NCBI GenBank assembly: GCA_947628105.1 | Contig: CANQYN010000014.1 | Coordinates: 1-17,644 of the forward strand | Direction of reading: 5' to 3' | Length of the DNA: 17,644 bases | DNA from: an uncultured Bacilli bacterium | GTDB lineage: Bacteria > Bacillota_I > Bacilli_A > RF39 > UBA660 | In this document: one piece after another, positions 1-8,434 of the stretch | Numbering within the stretch: position 1 is the stretch's first letter | How the letters are laid out: each line of letters starts with the position of its first letter | The notes under the pieces: generated by a model | Told to the model about the DNA's origin: nothing | What the model saw: only the letters and a program-made list of their open reading frames with translations | The model's database searches: none | Translations under genes and position numbers: made by a program

Positions 1-2
1 TA

Positions 3-3000
3 ATCATCTTTATGATATGTATCTGTTTTATGGGAATGAATCATGTATCCGCATTAGATACGGCATTTCAATTAAAACAGATGAAAGCTTTACCAGCTTT
101 AATCGGTTATACATCAAAAGGAAATATATCATCAGAAGAATATGATATAGTTGATGACACAGTAAAATATATTAATCTAAAAGGAGCAGATGACATAACG
201 ACTATTTTAGGAAATATTACAGCGGAAGAAGATTATGAAATTGCTATTTATCGTGGTGATGAAAAGCAAGAGGATGGGACTTTAGAAGAGGGAGATATTC
301 TTCGAGTTACCTCTACCAAAGATCATGATTATTCAGAAGATTATCTATTAGGTAGTATTGAATTAGGAACTCTTTCTGAAACTAGTGACGGTCTTTCTCT
401 TGCGGATACAAAAAAAGTAGAGGAAGTATTACCAGAAATTACAGCAACTGGATTTCATATTACCGATAAAAAGGTAAATCGAGGAGAAGATCCCGTATTA
501 GAAAGCGCGGAAGTTGCTGGAGGAGACACTTTAATCATTACTTTTGAAGAGGGATTTACTGTCGAATATAATCTTGTCTATGAAAAAACCCAAATTAAAA
601 TTAATGAGAGTAACTTAAAATTATCAGTGGGAGATACCCGTGAATTGACAACGACGACGACAAAATATAGTGAAGAAAGCGAAATTACATGGGAAAGTAG
701 TACTTCTGCTGTCGGAGTTGATGAAGCCGGAAAAATTACAGCCCAATCTTCTGGGGCAGCTGTTATTACGGCAACACTAGAAGGGAAAAAAGCAACTTTA
801 CAAGTGACGGTTGATTTATCAAAGCCAGAAATAGAATCAGTTGTTGGGGTATCTGATGCAATTGAAATAACGATTATCGAAGAATATGGTGCTAACGGAT
901 ATGAAATTTATCGTCGTAAAGTAGAAGATGGCGAAAAAGAACAATTAGAACAATTAAAAACAGAAGCTTGGGAAAGTCCAGCGAAAGATAAATATGAAAA
1001 AATTGGAGAAGAAGATGGTAAATTATACCGTGATACAACCGCCGAAGCGGGAACTACTTATCTTTATCGTGTTCGTGGTTATTATGTCGATACCGATGAT
1101 GATGGCGAAGAATCAGGAGAACGTGCTTATAGTGATATCAGCGATGGATTAAGTGGAGAAAAATCAACATTAGAAATTGAAGAAGTAACGGATACATTGA
1201 TCGTTGGTGAAACAGAACCAATTCAATTAAAGACAAATGCGTCAGAAGATGAACATCTTACTTGGGAAAGTGATGATGCTAGTGTCGCTGACTTTGTCGA
1301 TGACGGCGATGAGACGACAGGATTATTGACGATTTTAGATGCCGGAACAGCTGTTATTTCAGCCACTTCAGATAAAGGTCGATATGATACGATTTCGATT
1401 ACTGTTTTACTTTCTAAACCAGAATTGACAGTCAAATATGAAAATAATGCAGTTGAGTTAGAAATTTCAGAAATCGACGGAGCAAACGAATATGCCTTCT
1501 ATCGAAAAGGACCTAACGAAGAAGAATTCCAAGAGATTAATCGTAGCGGAAATAGAACATATACTGATACGGATGTAGAAATTGGACAAAAGTATACTTA
1601 TAAAGCCGTTGCTGTTTTCAATAATGAATATTCTTCTGATTCAACGGCAGAAAGTGATGAAAAATCACTAACAATACCTGGTTTACATATGGATGATGCT
1701 GATGTTGTATTAAAAGTAAATGAAGAAAAAACACTAACGGCAGAAAGTGTAGGCCTACAGCCAGAACAAAGTATTTCTTGGAGTAGCACTAACGATGATA
1801 TTGTATCTGTCGATGGAACAGGAAAAATAAAAGGATTAAAACCAGGAAGTGCAACGATTACGGCAGAAGCAGCGGGAGCCAAAAAAGAAATAAAAATTTA
1901 TGTTCAAATGGAACAACCAACTTTTGAATTATCTGCTACTTATAATGAAGTAACGTTAAAAATATCAGAAGTTCCTGGAGCGACGGGATACAAAGTTTAT
2001 CGAGCACAATCAGAAAGTGGACCATATTCAGAAGAAAGATATGCTAACAGTACTACTTATGTTGATAAAACATATGTAAATACGGGAACAAAATATTATT
2101 ATAAAGTACAGGCTTGTTATAATGAAAATGGTGAACAATGTACTCATGATTATGATGAATATTCTGAAGAATCAGAAGTACAAAGTATTGTTCCTTCTTT
2201 GGCAAAGCCAGTAGTAAAAACATCTTCTAATGGATATAATTCTATTATGATAGTAACGGATAAAATAGATGGTGCTAGTGGTTATGAAATTTCCCGTGCC
2301 TCTTCTAAAAACGGAAAATATACGACTTTGACCAAACCTAAATCTCTTCATTATGTCGATACAGCGAAAGTGACGAGTCCTTATAACATTCAAATAGGAT
2401 ACACCTATTACTATAAGGTAATAGCTTATCGAAATGTAGGAGGTAAAAAAGTATATTCAGAGGAAACGATTGTAACGGGGAAAGCCGAATTACCAAAACC
2501 AGTAGTAAAGATTTCTTCCGGAGGATATAATGCAGTAAAAATAGTTACTCAAAAAATTGCTGGTTCGAGTGGATACGATATTTATCGTGCCTCTTCTAAA
2601 AATGGAAAATATACAAAGTTAAAAAAACCGACAGCTCTTACTTATATCGATAAAGCAAAAATGACGAGTCCTTATAATATTCAAACAGGATATGCGTATT
2701 ATTATAAGATTATCGCTTATCGAAATGTAAGTGGAAAAAAGGTATATTCACAAGCTACTATATTAACAGGAAAAGCCTTACCAGGAAAAACAAAAGTATC
2801 TTTATCAAAATATAATAATAGTACGATTAAATTAAAATGGAATAAAGTATCAGGTGCTAGTGGATATGATATTTATCGAGCATTGAGTACGAATGGAAAA
2901 TATACAAAGATAAAGACAATTACAAAAGGTAGTACTACTTCTTATAATAATGGAAATCGAGCAAAAGGTAGAAGATATTATTATAAAGTAATGGCTTATC

Positions 3001-3065
3001 GAACAGTGAATGGAAAGAAAATTTATGGAAGTAACGCTAACGTCGCAAGCTATGTAATTAAATAA
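3..3065 (+). CDS. Large secreted surface protein with alternating BIG2 and fibronectin type III-like domains (5' partial)
   Basis: The reading frame is open to the left edge, so the true start lies outside the window. Numbering from the Met codon at 12, the first residues are hydrophobic and end in a V-S-A site near residue 17, which looks like the end of a signal peptide. An acidic N-terminal region (about 20-190) precedes alternating bacterial Ig-like 2 domains (about 193-267, 385-466, 556-633; the third with the typical S-x-D-G-x-G-K-I and P-G-x-A-x-I-T-A pattern) and FN3-like domains (about 270-385, 467-556, 634-729). Three more FN3-like units follow at 730-826, 827-923 and 924-1017, each with a G-Y-[DE]-I/V-x-R-A and Y-Y-Y-K-V signature. 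No LPXTG, SLH or GW motif ends the protein. The N-terminal half is Asp/Glu-rich, the C-terminal third Lys/Tyr/Arg-rich. Adhesin or envelope-associated protein is the likely role; the ligand is unknown. Confidence 0.85.
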   Translation: MIFMICICFMGMNHVSALDTAFQLKQMKALPALIGYTSKGNISSEEYDIVDDTVKYINLKGADDITTILGNITAEEDYEIAIYRGDEKQEDGTLEEGDILRVTSTKDHDYSEDYLLGSIELGTLSETSDGLSLADTKKVEEVLPEITATGFHITDKKVNRGEDPVLESAEVAGGDTLIITFEEGFTVEYNLVYEKTQIKINESNLKLSVGDTRELTTTTTKYSEESEITWESSTSAVGVDEAGKITAQSSGAAVITATLEGKKATLQVTVDLSKPEIESVVGVSDAIEITIIEEYGANGYEIYRRKVEDGEKEQLEQLKTEAWESPAKDKYEKIGEEDGKLYRDTTAEAGTTYLYRVRGYYVDTDDDGEESGERAYSDISDGLSGEKSTLEIEEVTDTLIVGETEPIQLKTNASEDEHLTWESDDASVADFVDDGDETTGLLTILDAGTAVISATSDKGRYDTISITVLLSKPELTVKYENNAVELEISEIDGANEYAFYRKGPNEEEFQEINRSGNRTYTDTDVEIGQKYTYKAVAVFNNEYSSDSTAESDEKSLTIPGLHMDDADVVLKVNEEKTLTAESVGLQPEQSISWSSTNDDIVSVDGTGKIKGLKPGSATITAEAAGAKKEIKIYVQMEQPTFELSATYNEVTLKISEVPGATGYKVYRAQSESGPYSEERYANSTTYVDKTYVNTGTKYYYKVQACYNENGEQCTHDYDEYSEESEVQSIVPSLAKPVVKTSSNGYNSIMIVTDKIDGASGYEISRASSKNGKYTTLTKPKSLHYVDTAKVTSPYNIQIGYTYYYKVIAYRNVGGKKVYSEETIVTGKAELPKPVVKISSGGYNAVKIVTQKIAGSSGYDIYRASSKNGKYTKLKKPTALTYIDKAKMTSPYNIQTGYAYYYKIIAYRNVSGKKVYSQATILTGKALPGKTKVSLSKYNNSTIKLKWNKVSGASGYDIYRALSTNGKYTKIKTITKGSTTSYNNGNRAKGRRYYYKVMAYRTVNGKKIYGSNANVASYVIK
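2199..2780 (+). repeat. Tandem 291-bp coding repeat (two 97-residue units)
   Basis: Units 2199-2489 and 2490-2780 are in register and in frame. They share nearly identical blocks, including R-A-S-S-K-N-G-K-Y-T, T-S-P-Y-N-I-Q and A-Y-R-N-V. A third, more diverged unit follows from 2781. The high DNA similarity indicates a fairly recent internal duplication of one FN3-like domain. Confidence 0.85.
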
Positions 3066-3089
3066 GGAATGATAATCATTCCTTTTTTT
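3064..3089 (+). terminator. Intrinsic terminator of the surface-protein gene
   Basis: The perfect stem 3064-3072 / 3076-3084 has a TAA loop and is followed by a T run to 3089. The stop codon (3063-3065) overlaps the left arm. Confidence 0.85.
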
Positions 3090-3124
3090 GGTATTTAAAA
3101 CCAGAAAAATTTTAGCTTTTTACT

Positions 3125-3152
3125 TTGCTTTTCTTAAACTTTATAGTATAAT
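3125..3152 (+). promoter_or_regulatory. Promoter of ftsA-ftsZ
   Basis: A consensus -10 TATAAT lies at 3147-3152, with a weak -35 TTGCTT at 3125-3130 and a 16-base spacer. The predicted start is about 20 bases upstream of the ftsA ribosome binding site. Confidence 0.6.
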
Positions 3153-3179
3153 ATATGTTATAACGTAGGAGATGGTAGA

Positions 3180-4421
3180 ATGAAACACATTTATACAAGT
3201 ATCGATATTGGATCTGATACAATCAAAATAGTCGTTTGTGAATTATACCAAAATCGACTTCAATTGTTAGCTGCCTCTTCTGTGAAAGCAAAAGGTATTA
3301 AAAAAGGTTTAATTACTGATATTTATTTAGCTAGTTCCGCATTAAAAGAAGGATTGGAACAAGTAGAGACCATGCTTGGTGTTAAAATTAAAAAAGCCAT
3401 TGTTACCGTTCCTAGTTATGCTGCTTTATTTACTATGATAGAAGGACAAATTGAAGTAGAAAGCGGAATTGTTACTAGCAATGATGTCAAAGAAGTATTA
3501 AATGTCGCTTTCAAATCAAAAAATATTAAAGATAAAGAGATGGTTACCATCTTACCAATTGATTTTACTTTGGATGATACGAAAGGAATTCGTGATCCTA
3601 AGGGAAGAAGAGGAAAATTTTTATCAGTGAAAGCCATCGAAGTATTATCTCCTAAGAAAGTAATTTATTCAGTAATTTCTCTTTTAGATAGTATCGGCAT
3701 TGAAGTAGTCGATATTTCTCTTGGAGGAATTGGCGATATGCAAACATTTAAGACAAAAGAAATTGCCAGTGAAGTAGGGGCAATAGTAAATATTGGCTAT
3801 GAAACAACTAATGTATCCATTTATAATAAAGGAATTATCGTAAAAAATTCTATCATTAACTATGGTGGTAAAAATATTGATAATGATATCATGTATATAT
3901 TTAAGCTATTAAATAATGATGCCATTCGTATAAAAGAACGTTTTGCTGTTGCTCATCGAGATTTTGCTAGCAATAATGATTTTTATGAAGTAAAAGACAA
4001 AAATGGAGAAATGAAAAAGATTTCTCAACTAGAAATATCAGAAGTTGTCATGTCACGAATTGAAGAGATTTTAACTGCCGTAAAAAAAGAAATAAATTCT
4101 TTGACAAAAAGACAAGTTGATTATATAATATTAACTGGAGGTACAACGACAATTGACAATTTCCAAAAAGTTTCAGAAGAAATATTAGGAAATATTGCAA
4201 CATGTGATAGTATTAAAATTTTAGGAGTTAGAAATAATAAGTTTTCATCTGCCGTAGGAAATATTGTATACTTTATCAATAAATTACATTTAAAAGGAAT
4301 CGATTATACGATGTTTGATGAAGAAGATGAAGAAATATTATCAGTGAATAAAAAGGGACTATTAAATCTTTCCGATGATTCCATGCTTGGTAAAGTATTC
4401 GGATACTTTTTTGACGAATAG
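3180..4421 (+). CDS. ftsA: Cell division protein FtsA
   Basis: FtsA is the actin-like protein that tethers FtsZ filaments to the inner face of the membrane. The 413 residues are close to the usual length. Visible elements are the phosphate-1 loop D-I-G-S (9-12), a 1C subdomain at about 85-165, an adenosine-type L-T-G-G (318-321), and a C-terminal amphipathic helix (about 400-413, M-L-G-K-V-F-G-Y-F-F) that fits the membrane-targeting sequence. The phosphate-2 loop is unusual: N-I-G-Y-E-T-T-N at 204-211, where FtsA normally has D-x-G-G-G-x-T. An AGGAGAT ribosome binding site lies at 3167-3173. It is followed 14 bases later by ftsZ, an arrangement typical of Gram-positives, but no other dcw (mur/mra) genes are next to it. 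Confidence 0.93.
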   Translation: MKHIYTSIDIGSDTIKIVVCELYQNRLQLLAASSVKAKGIKKGLITDIYLASSALKEGLEQVETMLGVKIKKAIVTVPSYAALFTMIEGQIEVESGIVTSNDVKEVLNVAFKSKNIKDKEMVTILPIDFTLDDTKGIRDPKGRRGKFLSVKAIEVLSPKKVIYSVISLLDSIGIEVVDISLGGIGDMQTFKTKEIASEVGAIVNIGYETTNVSIYNKGIIVKNSIINYGGKNIDNDIMYIFKLLNNDAIRIKERFAVAHRDFASNNDFYEVKDKNGEMKKISQLEISEVVMSRIEEILTAVKKEINSLTKRQVDYIILTGGTTTIDNFQKVSEEILGNIATCDSIKILGVRNNKFSSAVGNIVYFINKLHLKGIDYTMFDEEDEEILSVNKKGLLNLSDDSMLGKVFGYFFDE

Positions 4422-4435
4422 GAGGATAAAAGAAT

Positions 4436-5497
4436 ATGTTTGGATTAGAAATGGATCAATTAGCGAAAATTAAAGTAATCGGTGTAGGAGGTGCTGGAAA
4501 TAATGCTGTCAATCGGATGATTGAACAAGGGGTAAAAAACGTCGATTTTATCGTTGCTAATACAGACTTACAAGTATTAAATAATTCCAAAGCACCTACT
4601 AAAATTCAAATCGGAGTAGAACTTACAAATGGTCTTGGTGCGGGTGCAAATCCCGAGGTTGGGAAAGAAGCCGCTTTAGAAAGTAAAGAAGAAATACAGG
4701 CGGCTTTAGAAGGCGCAGATATGGTATTTGTTACCTGTGGAATGGGTGGTGGTACTGGAACTGGGGCTGCCCCTATCGTTGCAGAAATAGCTCAAGAATT
4801 AGGAGCATTAACAGTCGGAATTGTCACCAAACCATTTTCTTTTGAAGGAAAACCAAGAACAGAAAAAGCATTAGTAGGAATTGAAGAATTAAAAAAACAT
4901 GTAGATACTTTAATTGTTATTCCAAATGATCGTTTACGTGAAATTATTGATAAATCTACTCCATTACTTGAATCATTTAAAGAAGTAGATAATGTCTTAC
5001 GAAGAGGAGTTCAATCTATCTCTGACTTGATTGCTGTTGCCGGACTTATCAATCTTGACTTTGCGGATGTCAAAGCCGTTATGGAAAATCGGGGAAATGC
5101 ATTAATCGGTATCGGAATGGGAATTGGAGAAAATCGGGCAACAGAAGCTGCTCGTCAAGCGGTAACAAGTCCTTTACTAGAGGCTAGTATTAATGGAGCA
5201 ACCGATGCTATTATCAATGTTACGGGAGGAGAAAATTTAACTTTATTCGAGGTAGAAGAGGCAGCGGAAGTAATTCGTTCTTCTGCGAATACAGATATTA
5301 ATACTATTTTTGGAGCTGTTATTAATGAAGCTCTTGATGATGAAATCATCGTAACAGTCATCGCTACTGGTTTTGATGAAAAGAAAGATAAAATAGAAGA
5401 AATGGATAATTCTTATATGAAAAATATATCTAATAATTCTTCAACAGATGATGATGATGCCGATATTCCATCTTTTTTGAAAAATAGAATTTTTTAA
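4436..5497 (+). CDS. ftsZ: Cell division protein FtsZ
   Basis: FtsZ is the tubulin-like GTPase that forms the division ring. The 353 residues show the N-terminal glycine-rich G-V-G-G-A-G-N-N-A-V-N-R-M, the tubulin signature G-G-G-T-G-T-G (104-110), and the T7 synergy loop N-L-D-F-A-D-V (206-212) whose Asp residues trigger GTP hydrolysis in the neighbouring subunit. The conserved C-terminal peptide D-I-P-S-F-L-K-N-R (about 342-351) is the docking site for FtsA and other partners. The linker between the GTPase body and this peptide is short, about 25-30 residues, Asn/Ser/Asp-rich, with an Asp run. An AGGAGG ribosome binding site overlaps the ftsA stop codon, so the two genes are co-transcribed and probably translationally coupled. 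Confidence 0.98.
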   Translation: MFGLEMDQLAKIKVIGVGGAGNNAVNRMIEQGVKNVDFIVANTDLQVLNNSKAPTKIQIGVELTNGLGAGANPEVGKEAALESKEEIQAALEGADMVFVTCGMGGGTGTGAAPIVAEIAQELGALTVGIVTKPFSFEGKPRTEKALVGIEELKKHVDTLIVIPNDRLREIIDKSTPLLESFKEVDNVLRRGVQSISDLIAVAGLINLDFADVKAVMENRGNALIGIGMGIGENRATEAARQAVTSPLLEASINGATDAIINVTGGENLTLFEVEEAAEVIRSSANTDINTIFGAVINEALDDEIIVTVIATGFDEKKDKIEEMDNSYMKNISNNSSTDDDDADIPSFLKNRIF

Positions 5498-5519
5498 GAG
5501 ATTATACAATCTCTTTTTT
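5496..5519 (+). terminator. Terminator of ftsA-ftsZ
   Basis: An 8-bp perfect stem (5496-5503 / 5508-5515) with an ATAC loop is followed by T residues to 5519. Two bases of the ftsZ stop codon (5495-5497) form the base of the left arm. Confidence 0.85.
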
Positions 5520-5535
5520 ATTGCTAAAAAACATA

Positions 5536-5549
5536 CAAAATCATGTTCG
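5536..5549 (+). promoter_or_regulatory. Possible LexA (SOS) box upstream of uvrA
   Basis: The 14-mer CAAAATCATGTTCG resembles the Firmicutes LexA operator CGAACRNRYGTTCG. The right half-site GTTCG is perfect; the left half differs at positions 2 and 5 and the first centre base also deviates. It lies just upstream of the uvrA -35. uvrA is SOS-controlled in Bacillus, which makes this plausible but unproven. Confidence 0.3.
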
Positions 5550-5557
5550 TAAATATA

Positions 5558-5586
5558 TAGCCAGAAACGACTTTTTTTGTTATAAT
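5558..5586 (+). promoter_or_regulatory. Promoter of the uvrA-deoD-ymfF-ymfH operon
   Basis: An extended -10 TGTTATAAT (5578-5586) has a consensus TATAAT at 5581-5586. A candidate -35 TAGCCA at 5558-5563 (four of six bases) gives a 17-base spacer. Confidence 0.65.
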
Positions 5587-5613
5587 AAGATTAGTTTATA
5601 GGGGAGGATCAGT

Positions 5614-8424
5614 ATGGACAAAATCATTATTAAAGGAGCTCGAGAAAATAATTTAAAAAACATTTCCCTTGAACTTCCAAAAAATAAATTAATTGTTATG
5701 ACAGGTGTAAGCGGTAGTGGAAAAAGTACGCTTGCCTTTGATACTATTTATGCGGAAGGACAACGTAGATATGTGGAAAGTTTATCTGCTTATGCTAGGC
5801 AATTTTTAGGTGGTAGCGAAAAACCAGATGTCGATAGCATCGAAGGTCTTAGTCCTTCGATTAGTATCGATCAAAAATCGACGAATAAAAATCCTCGTAG
5901 TACGGTAGGAACGGTAACCGAAATATATGACTATTTACGATTGTTATTTGCTCGTATTGGAGTACCTTATTGTCCGATTCATCATAAACCAATTACAAAA
6001 CAAAGTATCGAAGAAATGACAAATCAAGTATTGAAACAAGAAGAAGGGACAAAAATTAGAGTAATGAGTCCTGTTGTTCACGGAGAAAAAGGAACTCATA
6101 AAGATTTATTAGCAACTTTAAAAAAAGAGGGCTATGTTCGAGTATGGATTGATGGAAATGACTATGATTTATCAGAAGAAATTGAATTAAGCAAGACGAA
6201 AAAACATAATATCGAAGTCGTTGTTGATCGTTTAATTATAAAAGATGGTATTCGCAGTCGTCTATATGATTCTATCGAAACAGCATCTAAGTTATCAAAA
6301 GGAAAAGTAAAAATCGATGTCGTGGGAGGAAATTATTTTTTAATGAGCGAAGCATATGCTTGCCCAGAGTGTGATTTTTCACTACCAGAATTAGAACCTC
6401 GTATGTTTTCATTTAACGCTCCTTATGGAATGTGTCAAGATTGTAAAGGGTTAGGAGTTAAATTTAAAATTGACGTCGATTTAGTAATCCCAGATAAAAC
6501 AAAAAGTATATTGTCAGGTGCTATAAAAACAATTAATGTCGATGAAGATAGTACTATTTTAACGCAACTTTCTACAGTAGCTGATTATTATCATATCGAT
6601 TTGACAAAACCAGTAAAAGAGCTTAAAAAAGAAGAACTAGATATTATTCTATACGGATCAAAAGATCCTTTAGAATTTCGGTATGTTTCAAAAAATGGGA
6701 ATCGTCGTATTAGCCATGATTTTTTTGAAGGAATTATTACTAATTTAGAAAGACGATATATTGAGACAAAAAGTAATTGGATTCGTTCTTGGATTGAAGG
6801 ATATATGACAGAATTAGAATGTCCTACCTGTATGGGAGCTCGGTTAGATCAAGCCGTATTATCCGTATTAATTAATAAAAAAAATATCTATGAAGTAACG
6901 CAATTAAGCATTAGTGAATTAAAACAGTTTTTAGATCATTTAACGTTAACAGAAGAACAAAAAGAAATTTCAGAATTAATTATTAAAGAAATTTGTAGTA
7001 GATTATCTTTTTTAATTAATGTGGGATTAGAATATCTAAGCTTAGATCGTTCCGCAGGAACATTAAGTGGAGGAGAAGCTCAACGAATTCGGTTGGCGAC
7101 TCAAATTGGTTCGCGATTAACAGGAGTATTATATGTCCTTGATGAACCAAGTATCGGACTTCATCAACGGGATAATCAACGATTGATTCAATCAATGTTA
7201 GAAATGAGAGATTTAGGGAACACTTTAATCGTCGTAGAACATGATAGTGATACGATGTTAGCCAGTGATTACTTAGTTGATATTGGACCACTTGCGGGAG
7301 AACATGGAGGCGAGATTGTCGCTCAAGGATCACCAGAAGAAGTAATGAAATGTGAAAATAGTATTACCGGTCGATATTTATCAGGAAAAGAAAAAATTGA
7401 AGTTCCTTCCAAACGAAGAAAAGGAAATAAAAAATATTTTGAAATTAAAGGCGCAAAAGAAAATAATTTAAAAAATATACATGTTAAAATTCCTTTAGGA
7501 ACGTTTACTTGTGTAACGGGAGTAAGTGGTAGTGGAAAAAGTAGTTTAGTCAATGAAATCATATATAAAGTAATTGCTAATAACTTATACCATGCCAAAG
7601 AAAAACCTGGAAAATATCAAGCTGTTAAAGGATTAGAATATATCGATAAAGTAATTGATATATCACAAGCTCCGATAGGAAGAACGCCACGAAGCAATCC
7701 TGCTACTTATACGGGAGTATTTGATGATATACGTGAAGTTTTTGCCCAAACAAAAGAAGCAAAAATGAAAGGATACGATAAAGGAAGATTTTCTTTCAAT
7801 GTCAAAGGAGGAAGATGTGAAGCATGTTGGGGAGATGGTGTTAAAAAAATAGAGATGCATTTTTTACCCGATGTTTATGTTCCTTGTGAAATATGTCATG
7901 GAACCCGTTATAATACAGAAACTTTATCAATTACTTTTAAAGGAAAAAGTATTTATGATGTCTTAGAGATGAGAGTGGAAGAAGCTATTCGCTTTTTTGA
8001 AAATTTTCCCAAAATTAAAAATAAATTACAAATGTTAGTAGATGTTGGTCTTTCATATATAAAATTAGGACAAAGTGCTCCTACATTAAGTGGAGGAGAA
8101 GCCGCTCGTGTGAAATTAGCTAAAGAATTACAAAAAAAACCGACAGGGAAGAGCTTATTTATCTTAGATGAACCAACGACAGGACTTCATACAGATGATA
8201 TTAAAAAGTTATTAGTTATTTTAAATCGAATAGTCGATAATGGCGATACTGTCCTTGTTATCGAACATAATTTAGATGTGATTAAAGTTGCTGATCATAT
8301 TATCGATTTAGGACCTGAAGGAGGAAATGGGGGAGGAAAGATTGTCGCTCAAGGATCACCAGAAGAAGTATCTCAGGTAAAAGAAAGTTACACGGGACAA
8401 TTTTTAAAAAATTTATTGAAATAG
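5614..8424 (+). CDS. uvrA: Excinuclease ABC subunit A (UvrA)
   Basis: UvrA is the damage-sensing ATPase of nucleotide excision repair; it dimerises, loads UvrB on damaged DNA and leaves. The 936 residues are the normal full length. Two ABC modules are visible: Walker A G-V-S-G-S-G-K-S at 31-38 and again from 636, ABC signatures L-S-G-G-E-A-Q-R (from 484) and L-S-G-G-E-A-A-R (from 825), each followed by a Walker B L-D-E-P. Zinc modules are C250-x-x-C253...C274-x-x-C277 and C735-x-x-C738...C758-x-x-C761. The strong GGGGAGG ribosome binding site (5601-5607) fixes the start. uvrB is not adjacent. deoD follows after 10 bases, so the two are co-transcribed. Confidence 0.98.
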   Translation: MDKIIIKGARENNLKNISLELPKNKLIVMTGVSGSGKSTLAFDTIYAEGQRRYVESLSAYARQFLGGSEKPDVDSIEGLSPSISIDQKSTNKNPRSTVGTVTEIYDYLRLLFARIGVPYCPIHHKPITKQSIEEMTNQVLKQEEGTKIRVMSPVVHGEKGTHKDLLATLKKEGYVRVWIDGNDYDLSEEIELSKTKKHNIEVVVDRLIIKDGIRSRLYDSIETASKLSKGKVKIDVVGGNYFLMSEAYACPECDFSLPELEPRMFSFNAPYGMCQDCKGLGVKFKIDVDLVIPDKTKSILSGAIKTINVDEDSTILTQLSTVADYYHIDLTKPVKELKKEELDIILYGSKDPLEFRYVSKNGNRRISHDFFEGIITNLERRYIETKSNWIRSWIEGYMTELECPTCMGARLDQAVLSVLINKKNIYEVTQLSISELKQFLDHLTLTEEQKEISELIIKEICSRLSFLINVGLEYLSLDRSAGTLSGGEAQRIRLATQIGSRLTGVLYVLDEPSIGLHQRDNQRLIQSMLEMRDLGNTLIVVEHDSDTMLASDYLVDIGPLAGEHGGEIVAQGSPEEVMKCENSITGRYLSGKEKIEVPSKRRKGNKKYFEIKGAKENNLKNIHVKIPLGTFTCVTGVSGSGKSSLVNEIIYKVIANNLYHAKEKPGKYQAVKGLEYIDKVIDISQAPIGRTPRSNPATYTGVFDDIREVFAQTKEAKMKGYDKGRFSFNVKGGRCEACWGDGVKKIEMHFLPDVYVPCEICHGTRYNTETLSITFKGKSIYDVLEMRVEEAIRFFENFPKIKNKLQMLVDVGLSYIKLGQSAPTLSGGEAARVKLAKELQKKPTGKSLFILDEPTTGLHTDDIKKLLVILNRIVDNGDTVLVIEHNLDVIKVADHIIDLGPEGGNGGGKIVAQGSPEEVSQVKESYTGQFLKNLLK
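7313..7344 (+). repeat. 32-base exact direct repeat inside uvrA, copy 1
   Basis: This copy encodes I-V-A-Q-G-S-P-E-E-V at the end of the first ABC module. An identical 32-base copy lies at 8339-8370 in the second module. Confidence 0.85.
8339..8370 (+). repeat. 32-base exact direct repeat inside uvrA, copy 2
   Basis: This copy is identical base for base to 7313-7344, including wobble positions, while the flanking sequence diverges at both ends. Confidence 0.85.
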
Positions 8425-8434
8425 GAGGAATATT

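Noticed and set aside
7016..7333. A 105-codon minus-strand frame inside uvrA
   Set aside because: It lies wholly within a strongly conserved part of uvrA, with no RBS or recognisable product. The same holds for other antisense frames in ftsZ, uvrA, ymfF, trmD-rplS and lepB.
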